A stretch of 64,000 bases of DNA from an uncultured Tenacibaculum sp. GTDB lineage: Bacteria > Bacteroidota > Bacteroidia > Flavobacteriales > Flavobacteriaceae. The stretch is from the NCBI RefSeq assembly GCF_947499065.1, contig NZ_CANMMT010000004.1:124001-188000 (forward strand), read 5' to 3'. A program made the position numbers and the translations under genes. Below, in pieces: positions 1 through 11,800 of this stretch (position 1 is its first letter; each line of letters begins with the position of its first letter). Under the pieces are notes generated by a model. It searched no databases. It saw only the letters and a list, made by a program, of their open reading frames with translations, and had not been told where the DNA came from.

Positions 1-1
1 A

Positions 2-670
2 GGAACTTTAGTAAATGGATTAATACACCATGTAGAAAATTTACCAACAAATTCTAATGAACGTCCAGGTTTAGTACATCGTATTGATAAAGATACGAGT
101 GGATTATTAGTAGTTGCGAAGACTGAGTTTGCCATGGCGCATTTATCAAAGCAATTTTTTGATAGAACTACAGAGCGTTTGTATTATGCATTAGTTTGGG
201 GGCATATTGAAGAAGATAAAGGTACTATAGAAGGAAACATTGGACGTAGTTTTAAAAATCGTTTGCAAATGGATGTTTTTCCTGATGGAGAACATGGAAA
301 ACACGCGGTAACACATTTTAAAGTTTTAGAACGTTTAACCTATGTTACGTTAGTGCAGTGTAAATTAGAAACAGGTAGAACGCATCAAATTAGAGCACAC
401 TTTAAACATATTGGACATACACTTTTTAATGATGAGCGTTATGGAGGTGATGCAATATTAAAAGGAACAACATTTACAAAATACAAACAGTTTGTAGATA
501 ATTGTTTTAAAGTATTGTCTAGACAAGCATTACATGCCAAAACATTAGGATTTACGCATCCTAAAACAGGAGAGTTTATGCAATTTAATTCTGAAGTTCC
601 AGCTGATATAGAAGCATGTTTAGCAAAGTGGCGTACCTACTCTGAGAATTCAAAATTTGAAGAAAATTAA
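2..670 (+). CDS. rluD: RluA/RluD-family 23S rRNA pseudouridine synthase, 5' end outside the window
   Basis: Isomerises uridine to pseudouridine in rRNA; in RluD the targets are in helix 69 of 23S rRNA. The frame is open from base 2, so the start lies upstream of the window. The visible 222 residues carry the family signature RPGLVHRIDKDTSGLL, where the Asp of HRID is the catalytic residue, followed by KTEFAMAHLSKQF and the later GRTHQIRAH motif that closes the active site. The N-terminal S4 domain expected in RluD is not visible. The gene converges on cmk and ends 18 bases before a strong shared terminator. RluA-family membership is certain; RluD rather than a paralogue is likely but unproven because the N-terminus is missing. 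Confidence 0.88.
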   Translation, partial: GTLVNGLIHHVENLPTNSNERPGLVHRIDKDTSGLLVVAKTEFAMAHLSKQFFDRTTERLYYALVWGHIEEDKGTIEGNIGRSFKNRLQMDVFPDGEHGKHAVTHFKVLERLTYVTLVQCKLETGRTHQIRAHFKHIGHTLFNDERYGGDAILKGTTFTKYKQFVDNCFKVLSRQALHAKTLGFTHPKTGEFMQFNSEVPADIEACLAKWRTYSENSKFEEN

Positions 671-688
671 AAATATTTTTGAAATACT

Positions 689-718
689 AAAAAGCCAGCT
701 CCTTAGAGCTGGCTTTTT
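689..718. terminator. Bidirectional terminator between rluD and cmk
   Basis: A perfect 13-bp stem (AAAAAGCCAGCTC, 689-701, pairing with 706-718) with a CTTA loop. It has A-tracts and T-tracts on both sides, so it can stop transcription from both converging genes. Confidence 0.93.
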
Positions 719-736
719 ATTTTATATAGTGATGAG

Positions 737-1426
737 TTACTGTAAGTTTCTATTTACTAAACTCATAATGCGTTCAAACTGTTCTTTGAGTCCCATATCA
801 GAATTATCAAATTCTACAGCGTCATCTGCCATTACTAAAGGAGAGTCTTCTCGTGTTGAATCAATTCTATCACGTTCTTGAACATTGTGTAAAATTTCTT
901 CATAATTTACATCATCACCACGATCTAATAATTCTTTATAACGTCTCGTTGCACGTTTGTCAGCAGAAGCAGTCATAAATAATTTCAATTCAGCATCAGG
1001 GAAAACAACAGTACCAATGTCTCTACCATCCATTACAATACCTTTGTTTTTACCCATTTCTTGTTGCTCGCTCACTAATTTCTTACGAACCTCAGAAATT
1101 GTAGCAATTTTACTTACTAGTCTAGAAACTTCAATAGTTCTAATGTCTTTTTCAACATTAGTGCTGTTTAATATCATTTCAGCAAAACCTAAATCTTTAT
1201 TAAAAGAAAAAGAAAGTGAAATTTTGTCTAGGTTAACAATTAAATCTTCTGGGTTAAAATGCGTATCAGAGATATAATTTTGTTGCATAGCATATAATGT
1301 AACAGCTCTGTACATAGCGCCTGTATCTACATAAATATATCCTAATTCTTTAGCTAATTGCTTAGCAATGGTACTTTTTCCGGTTGATGAAAAACCGTCT
1401 ATGGCAATGGTGATTTTTTCTGTCAT
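737..1426 (-). CDS. cmk: Cytidylate kinase (CMP kinase)
   Basis: Phosphorylates CMP and dCMP to the diphosphates using ATP, in pyrimidine nucleotide recycling in the cytoplasm. The 229-residue protein has the usual family length. It starts with ITIAIDGFSSTGKST (P-loop at about residues 11-18), followed by the DTGAMYRA nucleotide-binding motif and the MDGRDIGTVVFP motif that binds the CMP base and sugar. An Arg-rich lid (KRATRRYKEL) follows. The ATG at 1426 sits directly before the conserved start. A Bacteroidota -7 box lies upstream, and sprC is divergently transcribed 236 bases away. Confidence 0.97.
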   Translation of the reverse strand: MTEKITIAIDGFSSTGKSTIAKQLAKELGYIYVDTGAMYRAVTLYAMQQNYISDTHFNPEDLIVNLDKISLSFSFNKDLGFAEMILNSTNVEKDIRTIEVSRLVSKIATISEVRKKLVSEQQEMGKNKGIVMDGRDIGTVVFPDAELKLFMTASADKRATRRYKELLDRGDDVNYEEILHNVQERDRIDSTREDSPLVMADDAVEFDNSDMGLKEQFERIMSLVNRNLQ

Positions 1427-1446
1427 GAATACTTAAAAATGGACCA

Positions 1447-1454
1447 CAAATATA
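1447..1454 (-). promoter_or_regulatory. Putative -7 promoter box of cmk
   Basis: On the minus strand this reads TATATTTG, an exact match to the Bacteroidota -7 consensus TAnnTTTG, about 20 bases before the cmk ATG. I see no clear -33 TTG. Confidence 0.55.
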
Positions 1455-1632
1455 CGGTAGATTTTTGTTGTTTTTTTAATGTTAATTTTATTAAAAATAA
1501 TAAAGGGGAAATACCTTGTTTTTTAGTGGGTTATAGTGCGATTTTTGTTTTATAAATTGTTAAAGTGACTTACTTTTTATATATTTCCTAATAATATTAT
1601 AGCGTGTTAATACCTTTATTTAAAAAAAAGTG

Positions 1633-1640
1633 TATTTTTA
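1633..1640 (+). promoter_or_regulatory. Possible -7 box of the sprCDBF operon
   Basis: TATTTTTA, one base off TAnnTTTG, 22 bases before the sprC ATG. The same string followed by TCG recurs before the HerA-like gene at 31213. No convincing -33 element; low confidence. Confidence 0.35.
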
Positions 1641-1662
1641 TCGTCCCTTAGGATCCCTTTAA

Positions 1663-3933
1663 ATGAACAAAATAACTAGAAGCATACAAATACTTTTAGG
1701 TGTATTTCTCTTTTGTATTCACTACACTACGGTTGCACAAACCCTGCTTCCACCTACACTACATTTTGGAGCAAGTGCTTGTGATGATGCTCCTGTTGGG
1801 GATAAAAATTTTCTAATAGACATAAGTTATTCAGGTAGTTTATTTAATGATGATAACAAATTTATTGTAGAATTATCTGATGCAGATGGTAATTTTGGAT
1901 CACCAGCTGTGAAACTTACCGAAGTGAATACTCCTATTCCAAATAATAAGTTTAAAATAGATAATGTAGGTTTTACATTACCTCCTGGTACTTTTGGAAA
2001 GAACTATAAAATACGTATTCGTACGACATCTCCTGTTGTAACGAGTGTAGAATCTAGTTCTTTTGAAGCTTATTATAATATGTTTGTAGATGGAGGATTA
2101 AGTATACAAGATGCTAGTGGTAATAATAAACCTACATTGTGTCCAGGTCAGGATTTAGAAGTTTTTTTAAGTACCACAGCAGTTGGTCAATATCAATGGT
2201 ATAGAGAAAATGGAGCTGTAGATATATTGGTAGCAACCACACAGGATCCAAAGTATACAATTACAGCGCCTGGGCTTTATTACGTTGTTGTAGATTATGG
2301 AATATGTAAAAATGCAGAGTCGGTAAGGATTCTTGTTACTGGAATTAGTAATGCTGATGCACAAATAGCTAATGTAAGTGCTATAGAAGAAATATGTAGT
2401 ACTAAAGATTATGAGCTTAAAGCCTCAATAAATAATTCTTCTTATACATATAAATGGTATTATAATGGAGTAGAAAAACAATCTTCAAACTCTAATACTT
2501 ACATAATACCTGCAGAAGGTCAGTTTGGTAAATATAGGTTAGATATAGATACTGGAGATTGTACAACAACTTCCAATGAAGTTGAATTGAAGCAAAAATC
2601 ATCTGCAAGCTTTAGTATTACTACAGTAAATTCAGGAGAAAGTGTAATGTTGCCTTGTGAAACCAAGAAGGCAGAAGTTACTGGTGCACCATCTGGAGCA
2701 ACAGTACAATGGTATAGAAACGATATAGCCCTCACAGGTCAAAATTTATTTGAGTTTAATATTACTTCACCAGGAGAATATTATGCAATTGTTACAGATC
2801 CAACTTCATCTTCTTCATGTCCAGCAACAGTTAAATCAGAAACATATTCTGTTTTTACTTTAAAAAAATTTATAGTTGATATTAGAACTCAGGATACGAA
2901 TTATACTGAATGTGAATCTACTACAGCTAAATTAGTTATTATAGGAGTTAAAGCGTCAGTTGAAGAAAATGCAAATGAATATGATTTAACAGATGATCAG
3001 CTTAATGAGACATCTCCTGTGTTAATAAGATATCAATGGCATAAAGACGGAAACCCTATAACAACTGGAGGTACAGGAAAAGAACTTGATATTAATTCAT
3101 ATTTAGATAATGGAGAATATGAATTAGAGGTAAAGTCATGTATACTAGGAACTCAAAATGGTAAGTCAGCAAAAACGAGTGTGAAATTGGCTGCGCCATT
3201 ACCAACTATAACTTCTATGCCTAATTCTAATTCTTTATGCCCAGGAGGTACAATAACTTATAAAATAGGAGGAGGCTTATTGCCTGGCTTTACCTATGAG
3301 TGGTTTAAAGATGGAGGGACAACAGCGGTGGCTACTAATGTAGTAGATTTTGCTGTAACCGAAATAGGTGAGTATGTACTTAAAATGACAGGTTTTGGGT
3401 GTGAAAGATCTATAGCCCCTATTAATGTAGTATTGTTTGATGAGTCGGCAATAGAAGTAACACCATCTGTAAAAGTAGTATTAAATCAAGGACAAACGGT
3501 AACGGTAACAGCATCTGGAGGAGAAAGTTATGTGTGGCATGAAGGACAAGATGATACGGGAACTGTATTGTCAACAAACGAAACATTAGATGTAAATGCA
3601 CTTGGTTTTTATACAGTAGTAGTAAGTGTAGGAAGTTGTAGCGTTGTTAAAACAATAGAAGTCGTAGAACAAGACGACCAAATTATAGTGCCAAATATTG
3701 TAACGCCAAATCAAGACGGAGTAAATGATACTTGGCAAATATCTAATAGATATGCATTTCAACCAACTGTAACCATACAGTTGTATAATTCAAACGGGAA
3801 AGAAATTTTAAATACAACCGATTACCAAAATAATTGGCCAACTGAAAGTTTGGGGAATCAGCGCGTTTTTTATTACAAAATAATTAGAGATGATGTTCTA
3901 ATTAAAGCAGGTACAATATCGGTATTAGATTAA
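1663..3933 (+). CDS. sprC: SprC-like secreted Ig-repeat protein with type IX (type B) C-terminal domain
   Basis: A 756-residue exported protein. Residues 1-26 form a signal peptide ending in TVAQ. The body is a series of Ig/PKD-like beta domains with recurring 'YQWYRENG', 'YKWYYNG' and 'YEWFKDGG' strands ending in 'GEYxLxV'. From about residue 674 there is a CHU_C/gliding-motility-associated C-terminal domain (VPNIVTPNQDGVNDTW), the signal used for type IX secretion. It is the first gene of an operon whose order matches sprC-sprD-sprB-sprF of Flavobacterium johnsoniae, where sprC is needed for colony spreading together with the SprB adhesin. The symbol rests on synteny and architecture, not on a sequence comparison. 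The sprD start is 5 bases downstream. Confidence 0.8.
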   Translation: MNKITRSIQILLGVFLFCIHYTTVAQTLLPPTLHFGASACDDAPVGDKNFLIDISYSGSLFNDDNKFIVELSDADGNFGSPAVKLTEVNTPIPNNKFKIDNVGFTLPPGTFGKNYKIRIRTTSPVVTSVESSSFEAYYNMFVDGGLSIQDASGNNKPTLCPGQDLEVFLSTTAVGQYQWYRENGAVDILVATTQDPKYTITAPGLYYVVVDYGICKNAESVRILVTGISNADAQIANVSAIEEICSTKDYELKASINNSSYTYKWYYNGVEKQSSNSNTYIIPAEGQFGKYRLDIDTGDCTTTSNEVELKQKSSASFSITTVNSGESVMLPCETKKAEVTGAPSGATVQWYRNDIALTGQNLFEFNITSPGEYYAIVTDPTSSSSCPATVKSETYSVFTLKKFIVDIRTQDTNYTECESTTAKLVIIGVKASVEENANEYDLTDDQLNETSPVLIRYQWHKDGNPITTGGTGKELDINSYLDNGEYELEVKSCILGTQNGKSAKTSVKLAAPLPTITSMPNSNSLCPGGTITYKIGGGLLPGFTYEWFKDGGTTAVATNVVDFAVTEIGEYVLKMTGFGCERSIAPINVVLFDESAIEVTPSVKVVLNQGQTVTVTASGGESYVWHEGQDDTGTVLSTNETLDVNALGFYTVVVSVGSCSVVKTIEVVEQDDQIIVPNIVTPNQDGVNDTWQISNRYAFQPTVTIQLYNSNGKEILNTTDYQNNWPTESLGNQRVFYYKIIRDDVLIKAGTISVLD

Positions 3934-3938
3934 AGTAT

Positions 3939-5774
3939 ATGGGGATGATTAAAAAATACATAGTATACACGTTAATATTAGTAACTACGTTTTCGTTAGA
4001 AGCGCAGATGTCTAATAGTGCGCAAGAATACAATAGTTTTACTTCAAGAAATTTCATGAAGTTTAATCGTTTTTTAACGGTTCCTACCTTTTCAGCTTTA
4101 AGAGAAAATAAAACATCAATTACAGCTATAGTACGAAATAGTAATATAGCTTTTGAAGATAATCCAAGATTGTATTTAGGGACCTATTCTGGTAAAATGC
4201 GTGAGAACGTAGGAGCTGGATTAGCTATTTATCAACAAGAAGTAGGAGTTTTTAAAGATTTTGGGGCCTTAGCAAATTATGCACATCGTTTACAATTGAA
4301 CGATAATATGGATTTAACTTTTGGATTTAACTTTTTATATAGCCGTAGAAGTGCTAATGCTTTAAAAGTAAATTCAGCTGTGCCAGATAAGCAAGTAGCA
4401 AATTTTCAAGATATACCAATTGTTAATTTCCAACCAGCGGTAACCTTATCGTTTGGTAAATTTGATGTAGGTGTCTTTTTTGAAAACTTAGTAGATTTTA
4501 ATTTAAAAAGTAGCGAGATGGCTACTTCTTTTGGTGAAAAAACATATTCAGCCCATGCAATGTATTCTCATGAATTTACCTATGCTTCTGGTATTTTCGA
4601 AGGAGCTGATTTAAGAGTGTTAGCAATAGCAAGAAAACCAGGAGAAGGAACCTTTAGTGCTGGAGGTAATGCTATTTTAGATTTACCTAAAGCAGGATGG
4701 ATAAAAGCTGGTTATGATAAAACATACGGTATTTCAGCAGGAGTTGGAGTAAATATTTCAGAAAGTTTAGCTATCGGTTTTACTTATGAAAAGAGTGATT
4801 TTGCCGCAACTAATGAAATTGGATTGATATACAATTTTGGTAAAAAATACTTTAGAAGAGATCGTCCAACCAGAAGAGGAGGTAATGTTAAAGTTACTTT
4901 ACCTAATAGAGGTACAAAAAAGCAAGAATATGACAATCCAGAGCACAACGATTTATCGGATGAAATTCAAAAGGCACAAGATTCTATAGATATTTTAAAT
5001 AAAAAAGTAGATCAAATTCTACGTTTATTGAAGAATCAGCCTGAACCTGTGAAAGTTAATACACCAACTCAAGTTAAGAAAACAGATGCAAAAGACACTT
5101 CTTTAAGAAGAAGGTCTAATAAACCATGGAGACAAAGCACAATAACCCACGTAGGTGGAGGAGGAACGATGTATTACATTATTGCAGATAGGTATAAAAA
5201 TGAAGAACGAGTGCAACCATTAATAGATAAATGGGCAAGATTAGGTTATGAGGCGAAATCTATATTTGACCCAAAATCAAAAATATATTGGGTCTACTTA
5301 GATCGATTTGCGAAAGAAGAAGATGCAGAAGAGAAATTAGAAAAAGAGTTTGGTGGAGGAACAAGATTCTTTGAGAAAAACAATGATAAGAATGACGAAT
5401 CTTCTATCAAGGTAAAAAAGAATAGCAAGGATGGTGTATATATTAGGAAATTAACTATTGGAAAAGAAGGAGATAGTTATAAAGAACCTAAAAAGCAACC
5501 ACCAGCAAGAGTACGTACAATGGCTAAAATGAAAGGTGTAGAACCTGGTTATTACATAGTTGTTTATGTAAATTCTAAAAAATCGTTGGCAGATAGAAAT
5601 GTAGACGAATTAAGAAATGATAATATAGATGCTGGTTATTTTATAAATCCAGCAACAGGATATATGCATATATATATAGCGAAGACCCAAGATCGAAAAG
5701 AAGCAATACGATTGTATGAAAGCAATTTAGACGGCGCTTTTTATGATAGAAAATCTATAATAAACGTAAAATAA
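3939..5774 (+). CDS. sprD: SprD-like PorP/SprF-family outer-membrane protein with two C-terminal SPOR-like domains
   Basis: A 611-residue envelope protein. It has a signal peptide (about residues 1-22), then a PorP/SprF-type beta-barrel region to about residue 300 (for example VGAGLAIYQQEVG and SAGVGVNISESLAIGF). A basic linker and a coiled-coil segment follow at about 330-368 (EIQKAQDSIDILNKKV). The C-terminal third contains two similar alpha/beta units, about 409-470 (MYYIIADRYKNEERVQPL) and 535-605 (YYIVVYVNSKKSLADRNVD), which look like SPOR domains. In F. johnsoniae sprD lies between sprC and sprB and supports SprB function in gliding. Two ATGs (3939, 3945) are possible; no ribosome-binding site decides between them. 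Confidence 0.78.
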   Translation: MGMIKKYIVYTLILVTTFSLEAQMSNSAQEYNSFTSRNFMKFNRFLTVPTFSALRENKTSITAIVRNSNIAFEDNPRLYLGTYSGKMRENVGAGLAIYQQEVGVFKDFGALANYAHRLQLNDNMDLTFGFNFLYSRRSANALKVNSAVPDKQVANFQDIPIVNFQPAVTLSFGKFDVGVFFENLVDFNLKSSEMATSFGEKTYSAHAMYSHEFTYASGIFEGADLRVLAIARKPGEGTFSAGGNAILDLPKAGWIKAGYDKTYGISAGVGVNISESLAIGFTYEKSDFAATNEIGLIYNFGKKYFRRDRPTRRGGNVKVTLPNRGTKKQEYDNPEHNDLSDEIQKAQDSIDILNKKVDQILRLLKNQPEPVKVNTPTQVKKTDAKDTSLRRRSNKPWRQSTITHVGGGGTMYYIIADRYKNEERVQPLIDKWARLGYEAKSIFDPKSKIYWVYLDRFAKEEDAEEKLEKEFGGGTRFFEKNNDKNDESSIKVKKNSKDGVYIRKLTIGKEGDSYKEPKKQPPARVRTMAKMKGVEPGYYIVVYVNSKKSLADRNVDELRNDNIDAGYFINPATGYMHIYIAKTQDRKEAIRLYESNLDGAFYDRKSIINVK

Positions 5775-5823
5775 TAAAAGTTTAGGTACACTAATTATCC
5801 CCAATAATTAAATTCCCCCTATT

Positions 5824-8800
5824 ATGATGAAAAGATTACTATTAATTATAATAATATTTTGGCAAACAGGTTTACTGTTTTCACAAGAAAAAATAAATTA
5901 TCAAGAAGATAGAACTTCAACAGAATTTAACGCAAGACCAGATGTTACCTTTACAAATCGTTTAGGTACTGGTGGTGTCAATTTGAGAGGTGATATTACA
6001 TTTATAGCTAATAATATATTAAGCAGATCGTCTGGATCAAATACACCAAACGTATCTTATGATGGATATTCTTCTAACGGAAGTTTATTTATGGATTATA
6101 TTGATATTGATGGTGATCCTTCTACTTTTTCTTCTTCAAGAGCAGGGTTAAATTTACCAGCTTGTTCTAAAGTAGTGCATGCATATTTATACTGGGGTGG
6201 AGTGTATCCATATAAGACATGGTCTGGTTTTGAAACAAGAGATGATGATTTTGATCAAATTAAATTTAAAATACCTGGGGATGTAAATTATAGAAATATT
6301 ACAGGACAAAGAATTTATGACCAAGGAACTACTACGCAAAGACCATATGTTTGTGTTAGTGATGTTACAAGTTTACTTGCTGGTTTAGGGACAAATCCAA
6401 ATGGAGATTATTATGCTGCAGATATAAAGGCGGTAGTAGGAGATGATCCTTTTGGTTTAGGTGGAGCTGCTGGTTGGACTTTAGTAGTTGTTTACGAAAA
6501 TGAAAATGTATCAAGTAAAAATATTTCGATTTTTGATGGGTTTTCTACTATTGATGGAACAAATAATGCAACTATTTCATATTCTGGATTTAAAACAATT
6601 CCTGTAGGACCAGTAAGAGCAAAAGTTTTAGTGGGAGCTTTGGAAGGAGATAGAAGTATTTCAGGTGATAGTTTTCAAATTCAAAATACGAACGGCTGGT
6701 ACATTAATCAATTTACACCAAACATAAATCCAAGAACAGGAAGTCCTGGGAATTGGAGATATAATTTTTTCAATGGTTCTATAAGTGAGAATGATGCCTT
6801 TTTAACAGATAGAACACCTGATAGTGAGAATACACTAGGTTTTGATGTTGATTTATACAGTGTAAGGAATAACAATAATGTATTAATAGGAAATAATCAA
6901 ACCAGTGCAAATTTACGATTTACTACTAGTGGAGATGTATATTGGCCTTTTTTAAATGCTTTATCGGTTGAAATTATTGAGCCTAAAATACAAATGATTA
7001 AAACTATTGAAGATGCAGCAGGAAATGACATTTCAGGTGCGCCAGTAGGCTTAGGTAATGAATTATTTTATACAATAAGATTTCAAAATGTAGGAACCGA
7101 TAATGCATTGAATACAGAAATTGTTGATTTATTACCTAAAAACGTTGATTTATTAGAGTCAGATTTAATTTTACCTGCAGGGATAACCGCAGCGAATTAT
7201 ACATATACACCACCAGCAGCAGGAAACGGATTTAGAGGAGAATTACGTTTCAACATACCTGATAATATGGTTGAAGAAGGAGATCCTGCTTATGAAATAA
7301 AAATAAAAGTACAGGTAGTTTCAAATTGTAACGATTTAAGAGATGTTTGTTCTAATAGGATAGAAAATCAGGCTTTTGCTAATTATGATAGTGATGAAGG
7401 AGGAACACCAAGAGTTATAAATGAACCAAGTTTTGCTGGAATTGATGCCTGTAATTTTGGAATTGTGGGAACTTCAAATTTCTTAGTAGATACTTCTGGT
7501 TGTACTTTTGAAAGAGATCAAGTTTTATGTGGGGGTAATTTAGATTTAGTTGCAGGTAATGGTTTTGCTTCTTATTCATGGGTAAATGCAAATAATCCAG
7601 GAGTAGTGATAGGAACAAGTCAAACATTAACAGTTACTCAAGCTGGTACCTATGTTGTAACGAAAACAGCACCAGTAGGTTGTATTGATAGTACAGAAAC
7701 AATTAATGTAGTTGCTTTTAATAATCAACCAAATCCATTAGCTGCTTCAGCAGATCAAATTTTAACTTCATGTCCGAGTAATAGTTTTCCTTTAGCAGAA
7801 ATATACTTATGTGGAGATGGAAGTACACGACAAATAAATTTACCTTTTACATCTAGTTCTGCAACTACAGTACGTTGGTTTCAATTAGATGAAAGCTCAT
7901 GTCCAGACCAAACAGTTGCTGGATGTGCAAACGTAAATTCAGCATGTACTTGGAATGATTTAGGAACAGATTTATCAAGAACTTTTAGTGATGCAGGTGA
8001 GTATAAATTAGAAGTATTATACGATGGGTTATGTCCAACAACTTATTATTTCAATGTATACAAAGCTACTTTAAACCCTACTATAGTAAAAGAAGATATT
8101 CTTTGTGGGGCTTCGGCTGATATTACGATTAATAACATTCCTGTTGGATACGAGTATAGTTTAACGGGGCCTGGAGGATTTAATGCTCCTTTCCAAGCTG
8201 GTAATACATTTACAGTAACACAACCTGGAGATTATAATTTATCTATCCGTTTAGCAGGTTCTTCTGCCGCAGCTTGTACATATACATTCCCAGCAATAAA
8301 TATTCAGGAAGAGACTATAGATTTAGATGTTATTACAACGAATATGCAGTGTGCTAATGAACAAGCACAGATAAGAATTCAAGCGAATAATGTACCAGGA
8401 GATTATACGTATACCTTAACACAAGGTGGAGCAACAGTAGCTACTTTTGGACCTGTAGCTACCAATGATCATACATTTAATGTAACTGATGGAGGAGTTT
8501 ATACAGTTACTGTTTCAACAGCTGATTGTACTGCTACACAGATGGTAACAATAGTAGAACCAGCAGAGCTTAATTTAAATGCAGTAGCTACCAAAGATAT
8601 TTCATGTTTAAATGGATCATCGGATGGAATTATAACATTAAATGCTACAGGAGGAACTTTAAACACAGGAGATACTTATTCATTTGCAGTATGGTCTAAA
8701 GATGGAGTAAATTTACATGCAAATATTGCAGCTATACCTTCTACAGATTATTTTACAAATACTACTTATAATGTTGTAAATGGTCAAGAAGGAACTTATA

Positions 8801-11800
8801 CTTTCCTTGTAGTTGATAGTAATAACTGTTCCACAATTTCTGGGCCAGTAACTATAAATGTAGAAGCACCATTACAGTTTACACATACGGCAACAAACAT
8901 TTCATGTAATGGTTTAACAGATGGTAGAATAGAAGTTAATGTTGTAGGAAGTGACTTAGGTTTTAATCCAATTGAGTATAGTTTAGACGGAGGTACTAAT
9001 TGGAATACCACAGGTGTTTTCAATAACTTGGCAGCAAATGCGAATTATACAGTAAGAATAAGAGCTTCAAAAACAAGTTACCAGTGTAATTATGAAATTA
9101 CAAATATTGCTATTAATGAACCAACAGCTTTAGCTGGAGGAAGTGTAGCAGGAACAGATCTTTCTTGTAATACTGCTGGTGCTACAGTATTAGGAACGTT
9201 AACATTTACAGCACCTTCAGGAGGTACAGGAGCTTATACATATTATTATAGATTAGCTGGTGCGGCTACTTTTAATGCAGCAGCAGGAACTACAGTTTCT
9301 AATTTGCCAGCAGGAATATATAATACTAGAGTAGAAGATGCTAATGGTTGTTCAAGAGATTTAAATGATGTAGTCATTGCTCCATTACCAGCAGCACCTA
9401 CTTTAGCTAGTTCTATTGTTTATAATTGTGATGGAACAGCCAATGTAACAATTACACCAAATGTAGGAACTTATACCTATAGTTTAGATGGAGGAACAGC
9501 TCAATCGAGTAATGTGTTTAATAATGTAGCTGTAGGAGCACATACATTTACAGTGAGTTATGGAAGTGCATGTACAGAAGATATCGTAGTGAATGTTGCT
9601 TCAGGTCAAGCATTTACAGGAAGTATAGTTGGAAGTACAGATAGTGAGTGTAATGGTTCTGATAATGGAACAATAACAATTTCAGCAAATAATTTTACAG
9701 GAGGTAGTTATGATTATTCTATAGATGGAGGAACAACATGGTCATCTACTGCAGACAATCCATATAGAATTGTTGGATTAGCAGCTGATACTTATCATGT
9801 ATTTGTAAGAGAAACATCTGGTGCGTTAAACTGTGATGTTGATTTAGGTACAGTTACAATTTCTGAACCGCCAGAATTAACATTATCTGCATCAGTAACA
9901 CAAGCTGCAGTTTGTACAGGAGCAAGTACAGGAGCAACAATTACGGCTGTAACAAATGGAGGAGGAACACCACCTTATACATTTAGTATAGATGGAGGTG
10001 CCACTTGGCAAAGCTCACCGGTATTTACTAATGTAGCACCTAGTGCAACAGATTACATTGTAATGGTACGTGATAGTAGAAGTTGTAATGAGTGTGGTTG
10101 TACAGCTAACTTATTTGAGAATGGTAGTTTTGAATCACCTGCATTAGCAACTCAAGGCTTTCGTCAGAGAAATGAAGATGATGTACCTGGATGGGATACT
10201 ACAGATCCTTCAAATAGAATTGAAATTTGGTATAATAATTTCTTAGGAGTAACACCACATGATGGAGTTGCTTTAGCTGAATTAAATGCCAAAAATGCAG
10301 GAGCTTTATATCAAGAGTATTGTACTGAACCAGGAGATGTAATTAATTGGTCAGTAGCACATAGAGGTAGAGTTGGAGAAGATGAAGCTTCTGTTAGAAT
10401 TGGAGGAGATTTAGCTACAGCACCAATTGTTGAAACAATGAAAGATGGTACTTCTGCATGGGGAGTATATTCTGGAACATATATAGTACCAGCTGGGCAA
10501 TCTACTACAATTATTGCTTTTGAAGCAGTGTCTACAGCAACAGGAAATTTAAGTGTAGGTAACTTAATTGACAATGTACAAATAACAATAGCAAAAAATA
10601 GTTGTGTACCAGTAAGCGTAACAGTAGATCCTCCGCAAACGGTAACACATACAGGTACTGTAACGCAATGTTATGATGGAAGTAATGGACAAATTGTTGT
10701 AAATGTTACACAAGGAAATGGAGATTACCAATTTAGCTTAGATGGAGGACCATGGCAAACACCTACACCATCAACAGCAACAACTTATACATTCTCAGGA
10801 TTAACGCCTAAGACTTATACGGTTGATGTACGAGATGGGGCAGGCTGTGTATCAACTCAAACAAGTCATATATTAAATAATCAATTAGGTTTAACAACTA
10901 CTTTAGTAGATGAGACTTGTAATACAGGCCGAATTACAATTAATCCAACAGGAGGAGATACAAATTATCGATTTGCAGTAGTAACAAGTGGAACAGCAGT
11001 AACGTCAGGAGATTTCAATACAACGAATCCTGTAAATGTTGCTGCAGGAACATGGGATGTTTATGTACAAGATAAAAATGGAGGAACAGATTTTTGTCAA
11101 GTAATGGAAACTGTAACAATTCAAAGGATTGCAGATCCAACAATTACTACATCTGTTGTTCAGCCAAATTGTAATGGTGAAACTGGAACAGTAAATGTTG
11201 TTATATCAAATGGGACAGCACCATTTAGTGCAACAATCAATAGTACAACAGGAGCATATACAGCAACACAAGCAGGTTTAAACACTAATAATGTATCTTT
11301 TACAGGATTAGCTTCAGATACTTATCAGGTTGTTGTAACTGATGCCAATGGATGTGACATTCCTACTCCATATCCAACAGTAATAGTTGCAGCGCCAAAT
11401 GCGTTATCAGGAACAGCAAGTATAACACAACCTTATACATGTGTACAACAGGGAGTTATAACATTTGGAACACCAACAGGAGGAACAGCACCATATACAT
11501 ATGGAATCAATGGAGTATTTTCTAATAATCCTATAAAACCAAACTTAACTGACGCTACCTATGCATTAGTAATAAGAGATGCAAATAATTGTGAGTTTAC
11601 TTTACCAAGTATCACAATAGTACCATTACCAGCGATACCATCATTAGGAAGTTTGATTGCATACAACTGTGATGGGACAGGAAATGTAACAATTACACCA
11701 AATGTAGGAACGTATACTTATAGTTTAGATGGCGGAGCAGCGCAAGCGAGCAATGTATTTAATAATGTATCAGTAGGTTCACATACATTTACAGTAAATT

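Noticed and set aside
957..1277. 106-codon frame opposite cmk
   Set aside because: It lies inside a certain gene, has biased composition and no family signal.
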